From positions 1 to 50,544 of the forward strand of contig CABXSY010000007.1 of assembly GCA_902514875.1 (NCBI GenBank): a DNA stretch of 50,544 nucleotides. The letters are read 5' to 3'. Shown here piece by piece: positions 29,482 to 39,964 of this stretch; position 1 is the stretch's first letter; each line of letters starts with the position of its first letter. The position numbers and the translations under genes are program-made. A model generated the notes under the pieces. The model was given only the letters and a program-made list of their open reading frames with translations. It did not search any database and was not told the origin of the DNA. Source of the stretch: an uncultured Alphaproteobacteria bacterium. GTDB taxonomy: Bacteria > Pseudomonadota > Alphaproteobacteria > HIMB59 > GCA-002718135.

Positions 29482-30276
29482 ATGACTAATTTAATTAGTC
29501 AGACATTTAAAGATGATAAAAAAAAATTGGTAACATTCGTTACAGGTGGCGATCCTGATTTAGAGACTAGTTTAAAAATTATTAAGACAATAATTAACAA
29601 TGGAGCTGATATCATAGAAATTGGAATGCCTTTTTCTGATCCAATGGCTGATGGTCCAACAATTCAATTATCAAGTAATAGGGCTATAAGAAAAGGTATT
29701 AATCTAGAAGATATCTTTTATTTGGCTTCTGAAGCAAAGAAAATAAAAAATGATCTCCCTATCATCCTAATGGGTTATTATAACTTGATTTTATATTTTG
29801 GTATTAAGAAGTTTGTCAAAAAATGTAAAGAAAATGGTGTAGATGGTTTGATTATTGTTGATTTGCAACCGGAAGAAGATGAGGATCTAATTAATGAACT
29901 AAATAAAAACCAAATAGATCTAATAAGATTAATTACTCCAACAACTAATGAGGGCAGACTTAAACTAATTCTAAAAAATGCAAGTGGTTTTTTGTATTTT
30001 GTTAGTGTTTTGGGTATAACAGGTCAAAAATCTGCTAATCTTAATGAACTTGAAAAATCAGTTATATATATCAAGAAGTACACAAGTCTACCTGTTGTTC
30101 CCGGATTTGGAATTAAAAACTCAACTGATGTAAATAATATATGTAAGATAGCTGATGGAGCCGTTGTTGGTTCAAGTATTATTAAAATTATTGAAGAAAA
30201 TTTGAATGATAAACAAAAAATGTTATCACAGATTGATAAATTCTCAAAAGATCTAAAGAATGGAACTAAAGTATGA
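29482..30276 (+). CDS. trpA: Tryptophan synthase alpha chain
   Basis: It cleaves indole-3-glycerol phosphate and channels indole to TrpB. The 264-residue TIM barrel shows the catalytic Glu in IIEIGMPFSDPMADGPTIQ, the Asp in GLIIVDLQPEE, and the phosphate-binding VGSSI segment. The ATG follows the trpB stop directly and the end overlaps accD (ATGA). trpC, trpD, trpE and trpG are not in the window. Confidence 0.98.
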   Translation: MTNLISQTFKDDKKKLVTFVTGGDPDLETSLKIIKTIINNGADIIEIGMPFSDPMADGPTIQLSSNRAIRKGINLEDIFYLASEAKKIKNDLPIILMGYYNLILYFGIKKFVKKCKENGVDGLIIVDLQPEEDEDLINELNKNQIDLIRLITPTTNEGRLKLILKNASGFLYFVSVLGITGQKSANLNELEKSVIYIKKYTSLPVVPGFGIKNSTDVNNICKIADGAVVGSSIIKIIEENLNDKQKMLSQIDKFSKDLKNGTKV

Positions 30277-31115
30277 ATTGGTTAACAAATTTTGTTAAGC
30301 CTAAATTATCTTCACTTGTAAAACGAAGAAGTGTCCCAGAAAAATTATGGAATAACTGTGTTTCATGTGGAAATATGATTCATCATAAAGACTTAAAAGA
30401 AAATTTATTTGTTTGTGTAAATTGTAATTACCATTTTAGAATGTCCGCAGAAGATAGGATAAAGCTTTTTTTTGAAAAAGGGAATTATACTGAAATTAAT
30501 CCTGACAAAATTTCAGATGATCCACTTAAATTCACAGATAAGAAAAAATATAAAGACAGATTAAAAGAATACAGAAAAAAAACAAATAGAGATGATGCTT
30601 TCATACTTATTAAAGGTAAAATTAAAAATAAAGAAGTCATTACTGGAATAATGAATTTTGAGTTTATGGGAGGCTCTATGGGAAGAGCAGTAGGGGGAGC
30701 AATAGTTAAGGGTGCAAAAATTGCTGTAGAAGAAAAATTACCTTACGTAATTGTCACCTCATCTGGTGGAGCAAGAATGCAAGAAGGAATTGTTAGCTTA
30801 ATGCAAATGCCCAGAACAATTGCTGCTGTTGATTTGTTAAATGAAAATAATATACCTTACATAGTAATTCTAACTGAGCCTACCACTGGTGGAGTAACAG
30901 CTTCTTTTGCAATGTTAGGTGATATAACAATAGCAGAACAAGGTGCTACTATAGGATTTGCTGGTAAAAGAGTTATTCAAGATACTATCAGAGAAGAGTT
31001 ACCAATAGATTTTCAAAAAGCTGAGTATCTAAAAGATCATGGCATGGTTGATATTGTTTCGCATAGAAAAGATCTTAAAGAAACATTATACAAAGTAATA
31101 GATCATATAAATTAA
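30273..31115 (+). CDS. accD: Acetyl-CoA carboxylase carboxyltransferase beta subunit
   Basis: One half of the carboxyltransferase that makes malonyl-CoA for fatty acids. Of 280 residues, the N-terminal zinc ribbon holds CVSCGN and CVNCNYHF (four Cys, about residues 29-51). The crotonase-like carboxyltransferase core follows, with FEFMGGSMGRAVGGAIVKGA, TSSGGARMQEG and TTGGVTASFAMLGD. The gene follows trpA with a 4-base overlap; trpA-accD-folC is a standard alphaproteobacterial order. Confidence 0.98.
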   Translation: MNWLTNFVKPKLSSLVKRRSVPEKLWNNCVSCGNMIHHKDLKENLFVCVNCNYHFRMSAEDRIKLFFEKGNYTEINPDKISDDPLKFTDKKKYKDRLKEYRKKTNRDDAFILIKGKIKNKEVITGIMNFEFMGGSMGRAVGGAIVKGAKIAVEEKLPYVIVTSSGGARMQEGIVSLMQMPRTIAAVDLLNENNIPYIVILTEPTTGGVTASFAMLGDITIAEQGATIGFAGKRVIQDTIREELPIDFQKAEYLKDHGMVDIVSHRKDLKETLYKVIDHIN

Positions 31116-31118
31116 TAA

Positions 31119-32378
31119 GTGAAATCTAAAACAGAAAAGTTATTAGATGAACTTGTCAAACTTCATCCCAAATATATTGATCTTTCATTAGACAGATTAA
31201 AATTATTATTAAAAAAATTAGGTAATCCTCAAGATCACCTCCCAAAAACCATTCATATTGCAGGAACGAATGGTAAAGGCTCTGTACAAAGTTTTATAAG
31301 AAATATTTTATTTAAGAATGGATATAAATGTGATGCTTATATCTCACCTCATTTGTCTAGGTTTAATGAAAGAATAATTTTAAATAATAAGGAAGTAAGT
31401 ACAAAGAAACTTTATGCAACTCTTAAATTTGTAAAAAAAATAAATAATAATAAAGCAATAACTTTCTTTGAAATAACAACAGCTGCAGCCTTCATATTAT
31501 TTAATCAATCAAAATCTGACTTTCTAATTTTAGAAACAGGATTAGGAGGTAGATTAGATGCAACTAACATAATACCAAAAAAGATTTGTAGTATTTTAAC
31601 ACCGATTAGTTTTGATCATGAGGAATTTCTTGGAAAAACACTTAGGAAAATTGCTAACGAAAAATTAGGTATAGTGAAGAATTGTGAGTTTGTTTTAGTT
31701 GGCAAACAAAAAAAAGAGTTAAAAGATCATATTCAAAAAAAATTAAATAAGTTTGATAATAAATATTTTTATGGAAAAGAATTTCGTGTAACAAAATCAT
31801 TAAAAAATAAGTTTGAGATAAAAATGGATAATACAAAATGTATCTATCCCCAACCTTCATTGAATGGGAAACATCAGGAAGAAAACGCATCAATATCTAT
31901 ATATTTTGCAAAAATTATGAAAAACATGGGGTATGAATTAAATATAAAACAAATTAATGCAGCGATAAAAAAAACTATTTGGCCAGGAAGATTGGAAGTT
32001 ATTAATTATAAAAATAAAAAAATAATTCTTGATGGATCACATAATATTGATGGAGCTGAAAAACTAAGTGAATTTTTAAAAACTAAAAGAATAAAACCTA
32101 TAGTCTTATTTGGAATGCTAAATAATAAAAAAGCAAGTTTATTTTTGAACAAAATAAAAAAAAGAATATCTAAAGTTTTAGCTATAAAAATTCCAGATGA
32201 AAAAAATGCATTTAAAACTAAACAAATAAATGAGATTTGTGATTTTCATTCTATTAAATGTGAGCAAGTAAACAATATAAATGATGCTTTAAAATATTTT
32301 AGGTCTAATCAAGAAAAAATATATTTAATCACTGGTTCTTTGTATTTGATAGGAAAAATTAGAAGAAGATTACTCTAA
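31119..32378 (+). CDS. folC: Folylpolyglutamate synthase / dihydrofolate synthase
   Basis: It adds glutamate to dihydropteroate and lengthens the glutamate tail of folates. The 419-residue Mur-ligase-like enzyme starts at GTG 31119, three bases after accD. It has the P-loop HIAGTNGKGSVQSF, the folate loop YISPHLSRFNERI, the metal-binding FLILETGLGGRLDATNI, and the C-terminal domain after KTIWPGRLEVI with DGSHNIDGAEKL. Its 3' end overlaps that of the convergent trxA by 9 bases. Confidence 0.95.
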   Translation: MKSKTEKLLDELVKLHPKYIDLSLDRLKLLLKKLGNPQDHLPKTIHIAGTNGKGSVQSFIRNILFKNGYKCDAYISPHLSRFNERIILNNKEVSTKKLYATLKFVKKINNNKAITFFEITTAAAFILFNQSKSDFLILETGLGGRLDATNIIPKKICSILTPISFDHEEFLGKTLRKIANEKLGIVKNCEFVLVGKQKKELKDHIQKKLNKFDNKYFYGKEFRVTKSLKNKFEIKMDNTKCIYPQPSLNGKHQEENASISIYFAKIMKNMGYELNIKQINAAIKKTIWPGRLEVINYKNKKIILDGSHNIDGAEKLSEFLKTKRIKPIVLFGMLNNKKASLFLNKIKKRISKVLAIKIPDEKNAFKTKQINEICDFHSIKCEQVNNINDALKYFRSNQEKIYLITGSLYLIGKIRRRLL

Positions 32379-32693
32379 ATTGGATTGTATCCAATTTTCT
32401 AAAGCTGTTTTTGGAAGGCTGCCAACTTTGGTATCAATTAACTCACCTTTTTTGAATATCATTATTGTTGGGATTCCTCTTATGCCGTATTTCTGTGGAG
32501 TCATGGGATTCTCATCAATATTCATTTTATAAATTTTTACTTTTTCTTTGTTCTCTTCAGCAATTTCTTCTAAAATTGGATCAAGTACTTTACATGGGCC
32601 GCACCATTCAGCTCCAAAATCAACTACCACAGGTAATTCATTTGAAGATATATCGTTTTCAAAGGTTTGATCGTTTGTAACTTTAGTAGACAT
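32370..32693 (-). CDS. trxA: Thioredoxin
   Basis: A 107-residue cytoplasmic disulfide reductase. The active site WCGPC lies around residues 31-35 in VVDFGAEWCGPCKVLDP, and the cis-Pro loop is RGIPTIMIF. Size and lack of a signal peptide fit TrxA. In many alphaproteobacteria the addA and addB genes lie upstream of trxA; here the next gene upstream is the nucleotidyltransferase, after only 46 bases. Confidence 0.97.
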   Translation of the reverse strand: MSTKVTNDQTFENDISSNELPVVVDFGAEWCGPCKVLDPILEEIAEENKEKVKIYKMNIDENPMTPQKYGIRGIPTIMIFKKGELIDTKVGSLPKTALENWIQSNLE

Positions 32694-32739
32694 ACTGATT
32701 ATTTAAGAAATATTTATCTATAATCAAGCTAAATTAAAT

Positions 32740-33420
32740 CTAATTTTCTAAAATTGATTTTTTATCCCCAATATGTCTAATTTTGGAAGGAATTACATAG
32801 CCTTTGATTTGATCTTTTTTTATTAGTTTTGTCCAAATTTCATTCATAGTGAATATTTTTTTTCTATTATTAAAGATATTTTTAGATACAATTTGAAGAC
32901 CAGAATAATACAATTTCTCATTTTTACTTTTCCAGTTTATGACTACATTTCTTTTTAAATAAAAATCTCCATTTTCTTTTTTTAAACCTAAAAAATTAAT
33001 ATCTTTAGATAACAACATTTTACAGTGAGAAACATCTCGATAATTACCAAGAAAATATTTGATATGTGATTTATTTTTTTTAGTCCAAAAAATATCAGAA
33101 TTAACAACACAAATTTTTTTTCTTTTTGTATAATTGAAAATATTTTTTACTCCTCCACCTGTACCAAGTATTTTTTTTTCATAAATAATCTGAATGGGAT
33201 ATTTTTTATAATTTTTATCCAAATACTTTTTAATTTTATTATGTAAATAATGAGTATTTATTAAAATTTCATCACACCCAATATTAGTAAAGAAATCAAT
33301 AGTGTTCTTTAATAATATTTTATTTTTATATTTTAACAGAGGTTTTGGTGTTCTGCGTGTCAAATTCAGCATTCTTGATCCAAAACCTGCACATAAAATC
33401 ATTAACGTAAAATTCTTCAT
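32740..33420 (-). CDS. murU: Sugar-1-phosphate nucleotidyltransferase (MurU-like)
   Basis: A 226-residue GT-A fold nucleotidyltransferase. It starts LMILCAGFGSRMLNLTRRTPKPLLKY in type, with the G-x-G-x-R and P-K-P-L signatures. A metal-binding Asp follows in VVNSDIFW, and GTGGGVKNI forms part of the base-binding site. Next to an AmgK-like kinase it is most likely MurU, which makes UDP-MurNAc from MurNAc-1-phosphate in cell-wall recycling. By sequence alone it could also be a hexose-1-phosphate nucleotidyltransferase. It begins three bases after the kinase gene. Confidence 0.72.
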   Translation of the reverse strand: MKNFTLMILCAGFGSRMLNLTRRTPKPLLKYKNKILLKNTIDFFTNIGCDEILINTHYLHNKIKKYLDKNYKKYPIQIIYEKKILGTGGGVKNIFNYTKRKKICVVNSDIFWTKKNKSHIKYFLGNYRDVSHCKMLLSKDINFLGLKKENGDFYLKRNVVINWKSKNEKLYYSGLQIVSKNIFNNRKKIFTMNEIWTKLIKKDQIKGYVIPSKIRHIGDKKSILEN

Positions 33421-33423
33421 AAA

Positions 33424-34341
33424 TTATAAATACTTTTCATAAATCGATCTTAGTTCATGATTTTTAATATTATTCAAAGTTACTGTTGTTCTAGATTTGG
33501 TTATTTTTAAAAAATCTAAATATTGATTATCATTATTTATATTAAATAATTTTCTCCATCTACCAAGTAATCGAGTCTGTCGGGCTAAACTTAAGACGTA
33601 ATATTGTTCACGAAAAGTATTGAGATTTCCAATAATTGGAGTGTTATAATAGAAATATTCAATTAATTTATCATTGTAATCTCTTGTAAAATCAATTCTT
33701 GGATTTTCTAATAATGATAGAAGATCCCATCCTATAAACCCAATAAAAGCACTTTGAAAATCAATAATTCCACATTTTAAATGTGATTCATAATTTTCTA
33801 GAAAAAATAAATTAACAAACTCAAAATCTTTGTGAGCAAAATTTTTCATATTATAATTTTGAGAATAAAATATACTTTCCCATAATTCATAAAATTTTGA
33901 AGTTGGAAAATTTGATTTTTTGTTATTAGGAATATAATAAGTAACAAATTCCTTAAGTTCAATTTTTAAATCATCAAAAGTATATTTTTTTAAATTTTTT
34001 AGATTCTTTAGATTTATTTCGTTTTGAATAACAATTATATTATCTACAGCTAGTTTTAAAAGTTTATAAAGATTATCTTTATTATATATTTTGTTAAATC
34101 TATTATTTCCAAAATCTTGCATATATATTTTATATTGTTGTTGATTGACTTCATATATCTTAGGTATCGATATATTGACTTTTAATAATATCTTATAAAC
34201 ATCAAGAAAATTTTTAAACTCTTGTTTATCTTTAGAAAAATCAATTATTATTTTGGTATTCTCTTTTTCTGTTTTTCTATAAATTAGTTTTTTAGATAAT
34301 CCATTCTCAATTTTTTCAAAAACTTTATGATCAGAATTCAT
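33424..34341 (-). CDS. amgK: Aminoglycoside phosphotransferase-like sugar kinase (AmgK-like)
   Basis: A 305-residue APH-fold kinase. The catalytic loop is FAHKDFEFVNLFFL (H-x-D-x4-N pattern), and the metal-binding element is CGIIDFQSAFIGFIGWDLLSLLEN, which closely matches the pattern in AmgK proteins. AmgK phosphorylates MurNAc and GlcNAc at C1, upstream of MurU. The N-lobe is divergent and Lys-rich. It sits between tsaE (four-base gap) and the MurU-like gene (three-base gap), the common alphaproteobacterial order. Confidence 0.78.
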   Translation of the reverse strand: MNSDHKVFEKIENGLSKKLIYRKTEKENTKIIIDFSKDKQEFKNFLDVYKILLKVNISIPKIYEVNQQQYKIYMQDFGNNRFNKIYNKDNLYKLLKLAVDNIIVIQNEINLKNLKNLKKYTFDDLKIELKEFVTYYIPNNKKSNFPTSKFYELWESIFYSQNYNMKNFAHKDFEFVNLFFLENYESHLKCGIIDFQSAFIGFIGWDLLSLLENPRIDFTRDYNDKLIEYFYYNTPIIGNLNTFREQYYVLSLARQTRLLGRWRKLFNINNDNQYLDFLKITKSRTTVTLNNIKNHELRSIYEKYL

Positions 34342-34345
34342 GATA

Positions 34346-34792
34346 CTATTGATTAAAACTAATATTAATTTTTCTTTTAGTTTCAGAAATAATATCTAAA
34401 TTTATTAAATAATATTTTTTATTTAGTGGTAAACTAATTAACATTTCAGGCCATTCAATAAATGTAATATTGTTATTTAGATTTTCGAAAAAATCTAATT
34501 CCTCTAATTCTTTTAAATTTTTAATTCTATAAAAGTCATAATGATATATTTGTGATGATTTTAAATCATATGTAATTAAAATAGGAAATGTTGGACTAGC
34601 AATTGAAGATGGTTTGTTTAAATTATTTAGTAAATAAAGATTATTAATTAATAATCTTACAAGTGTTGTTTTGCCAGCACCTAGTTCACCTCGGAATAAA
34701 TAAATATCTCCAACAGATATATGTTTGCATAAATTTGTTGCTAATTTTTCGATTTCACGAAGATCTAAAATTTGATTACTTAATTTGTGCAA
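34346..34792 (-). CDS. tsaE: tRNA threonylcarbamoyladenosine biosynthesis protein TsaE
   Basis: The ATPase that helps the TsaB-TsaD complex make t6A37 in tRNAs reading ANN codons. The 148-residue protein starts at TTG 34792, and no ATG is available before the P-loop. Walker A is LFRGELGAGKTTLVR, followed by SPTFPILITYD and HYDFYRIKN. The segment ITFIEWPE corresponds to the Walker B-like end. It begins 6 bases after metK. Confidence 0.93.
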   Translation of the reverse strand: MHKLSNQILDLREIEKLATNLCKHISVGDIYLFRGELGAGKTTLVRLLINNLYLLNNLNKPSSIASPTFPILITYDLKSSQIYHYDFYRIKNLKELEELDFFENLNNNITFIEWPEMLISLPLNKKYYLINLDIISETKRKINISFNQ

Positions 34793-34798
34793 ATTTTG

Positions 34799-35968
34799 TT
34801 ATGTAATGCCTTTTAAAGCTTCAACTAAATCAGTTTTTTCCCAAGTAAAATGTCCCTTGTCACTTGGCTCTCTACCAAAATGGCCATAAGCAGAGGTTGG
34901 AACATAAATTGCATTTGTTAGTTTTAAATGTTCTCTTATTCCTCTTGGGCTTAGATCAAATAAATCTTGTACAGATTTTTCAATCTTTTGTTCATCAACT
35001 TTATTTGTTCCATTAGTATTTACATATACTGATAAAGGTTTTGAGACTCCTATTGCATAAGATAACTGTATAGTACATTCATCTGCAAGATCAGCTGCAA
35101 CAACATTTTTTGCTAAGTATCTAGCTGCATATGCTGCAGATCTATCAACCTTAGATGGATCTTTTCCAGAGAATGCGCCTCCGCCGTGAGGGGCTGCACC
35201 ACCATATGTATCAACAATTATTTTTCTGCCTGTTAGACCAGAATCGCCATCAGGGCCTCCAATTACAAAGTTTCCTGTAGGATTAACGTAGAATTCTTCA
35301 TCTTTAAGACCTTCTAGTAAGTTATTAGGTATACACTCATATACATAAGGTTTAACAATTTCTTTTACATCTGCAGGAGACAATCCTTCTTTATGTTGAG
35401 AAGAAATTACTAAGGATGTAACTTTACTTGGTTTTCCGTTTTCATATAGCATTGTAACTTGGCTTTTTGAATCAGGTTCTAGACCAGATGCAGATCCATC
35501 TTTACGGGCTTGAGCCATTTTATATAAAATTTGATGAGAATAATGTATCGGTGCTGGCATTAATGACTCAGTGTCCTTACAAGCAAAACCAAACATGATG
35601 CCTTGATCGCCTGCACCCTCATCTTTGTTGCTATCAGAATCAACACCCATGGCAATATCAGCGGATTGTTCATGAAGAAAACTTTCAACATCACAATTCT
35701 GCCAATGAAAGCCGTCTTGTTCATAGCCAATATCTTTAATACAATCTCTAACTTGAGATATGATCTGATCTTTAGAAACTGATGGACCCCTTATTTCTCC
35801 AGCTAAAACTACTTTATTAGTAGTGGTCAATGTCTCACAAGCTACACGTGTTTGTGGGTCACCAGATGATAAATAGGTATCAACAACCATATCTGAAATT
35901 CTATCACAAACTTTATCTGGATGGCCTTCAGAAACCGATTCACTTGTAAACAAATACGATCTTTTCAT
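34799..35968 (-). CDS. metK: S-adenosylmethionine synthetase
   Basis: It makes SAM from methionine and ATP. The 389-residue protein has the conserved [18 protein letters not shown] at the N-terminus, the [12 protein letters not shown] hexapeptide region (about 122-133), and the phosphate loop [16 protein letters not shown]. An AGGAG at 35974-35978, overlapping the ahcY stop, sets the ATG. No SAM riboswitch fits because only 8 bases separate it from ahcY. With ahcY it forms the SAM supply and recycling pair. Confidence 0.98.
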   Translation of the reverse strand: MKRSYLFTSESVSEGHPDKVCDRISDMVVDTYLSSGDPQTRVACETLTTTNKVVLAGEIRGPSVSKDQIISQVRDCIKDIGYEQDGFHWQNCDVESFLHEQSADIAMGVDSDSNKDEGAGDQGIMFGFACKDTESLMPAPIHYSHQILYKMAQARKDGSASGLEPDSKSQVTMLYENGKPSKVTSLVISSQHKEGLSPADVKEIVKPYVYECIPNNLLEGLKDEEFYVNPTGNFVIGGPDGDSGLTGRKIIVDTYGGAAPHGGGAFSGKDPSKVDRSAAYAARYLAKNVVAADLADECTIQLSYAIGVSKPLSVYVNTNGTNKVDEQKIEKSVQDLFDLSPRGIREHLKLTNAIYVPTSAYGHFGREPSDKGHFTWEKTDLVEALKGIT

Positions 35969-35976
35969 ATTAACTC

Positions 35977-38970
<2,994 letters not shown>

Positions 38971-38978
<8 letters not shown>

Positions 38979-39685
38979 GCCAAGAATATCCAGAACCATA
39001 TCTTGTTCTTATCTGGTCAAAAGAAATATCATAAGATCTGAATTTTTTTCTTAATCTCTTTATATGGCTATCAATAGTCCTATCATCAACATATATGGAA
39101 TCACCATACATAGCGTCCATTAATTGATTTCTATCTTTTACAACGCCAGGATACTGAGCAAGCGATTTAATTAAATTAAACTCTGCCACTGTAAGCTCAA
39201 TTTCTATACCTTTCCAAAAACATAATTGTTTATCTTCATCTAGAATTAAATCACCTTTTATAAAATTTTGTTTCTTTATATTATTATTATTTTGATCTTC
39301 GGTTCTATTGTTATGAATTCTTAGTACTGTTCTTACGCGTTCATTTAATAATTTTTGTGAAAAAGGTTTTTTTTATGTAATCTGAAGCACCCATTCTTAA
39401 TCCAATAATTTCATCTTGTTCATGATCTTTTGATGTCAAAAAAATAATTGGAAGATCTTTTAGTTTCTCAATCTTGCTTGAACGTACTTTTGAAAGAAGT
39501 TCATTTCCATCCATTTTGGGCATCTTGATATCAAATAATCCCAAATCATATGATTTACTTTCCAGAGCCTCCAAGGCTTCAACTCCATTAAGAAATGTAT
39601 CTACTGTAAATCCTTCACTTTGCAGAGAAAGTGATACTGATGTGAGAATCGACTGCTCGTCATCTACTAATGCTATCTTAGGCAT
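38971..39685 (-). CDS. chvI: Response regulator ChvI, frameshifted in an A8 tract
   Basis: An OmpR-type regulator made of two pieces in different frames. The receiver (from the ATG at 39685) has VDDE near residue 8, the phospho-acceptor Asp in LFDIKMPKMDG, and LTSKD. After DYIKK the frame shifts; removing one A from the run at 39367-39374 restores P-F-S-Q-K-L-L-N-E-R and leads without a stop into the winged-helix domain, ending DQIRTRYGSGYSWRD. Repaired length is about 237 residues, normal for ChvI. It lies upstream of chvG, as expected. The lesion may be a sequencing error, a real mutation, or a site of RNA polymerase slippage. Confidence 0.85.
39367..39374 (-). other. Frameshift site in chvI (A8 tract, one base too many)
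   Basis: Eight T on the plus strand, read as A8. With seven A the receiver and DNA-binding halves of ChvI fall into one frame. No other stop interrupts the joined frame. Confidence 0.85.
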
Positions 39686-39696
39686 ACTACTTTTTA

Positions 39697-39725
39697 TTAA
39701 TAATTTATGGCAGATTTAAGTTCAA
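39697..39725 (-). promoter_or_regulatory. Likely chvI promoter
   Basis: On the minus strand TTGAAC (+ 39720-39725) and TATTAA (+ 39697-39702) are 17 bases apart. The -10 lies about 12 bases before the chvI ATG, so the leader would be very short, and the mRNA may be nearly leaderless. Confidence 0.35.
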
Positions 39726-39893
39726 AGAAAAAATGACTCAGTTAACAAAATGTGACTTAAGTTGATAAGTAAATGTAAATATTTCAATAACTTGTTTGCC
39801 TCTTCAAAATATGAATTAAGTAAAGGATTGACATGATAAAAAAAATATTTATGTTCTTATTTTGTTCTTATTGCGATATTGAGCAAATGTTGT

Positions 39894-39926
39894 ATTGTCC
39901 TTTTTCGGCGGCACTACATATTGTGT
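39894..39926 (+). promoter_or_regulatory. nrdA promoter region with an NrdR box
   Basis: The segment at 39912-39926, read on the minus strand, is ACACAATATGTAGTG, which matches the known NrdR operator consensus (ACACwATATnTwG). It lies about 40 bases before nrdA. A possible -35 (TTGTCC, 39894-39899) and -10 (CATATT, 39917-39922) at 17-base spacing would put the box over the -10. A weaker half-match with an ATATTG core lies at 39871-39884, 43 bases upstream, which is further than the usual spacing of about 31-32. A TTGACA at 39828-39833 has no good partner. Confidence 0.6.
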
Positions 39927-39964
39927 TTTTCGACAATAATTTTTTAAAAATGGATAGAATTTAA

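Noticed and set aside
35969-35976. Possible SAM or SAH riboswitch before metK or ahcY
   Set aside because: metK follows ahcY by 8 bases and ahcY overlaps chvG, so there is no leader that could hold one.
39828-39856. TTGACA at 39828 as an nrdA promoter
   Set aside because: A perfect -35, but no acceptable -10 lies 16-18 bases downstream, and the NrdR box is better placed over a promoter nearer to nrdA.
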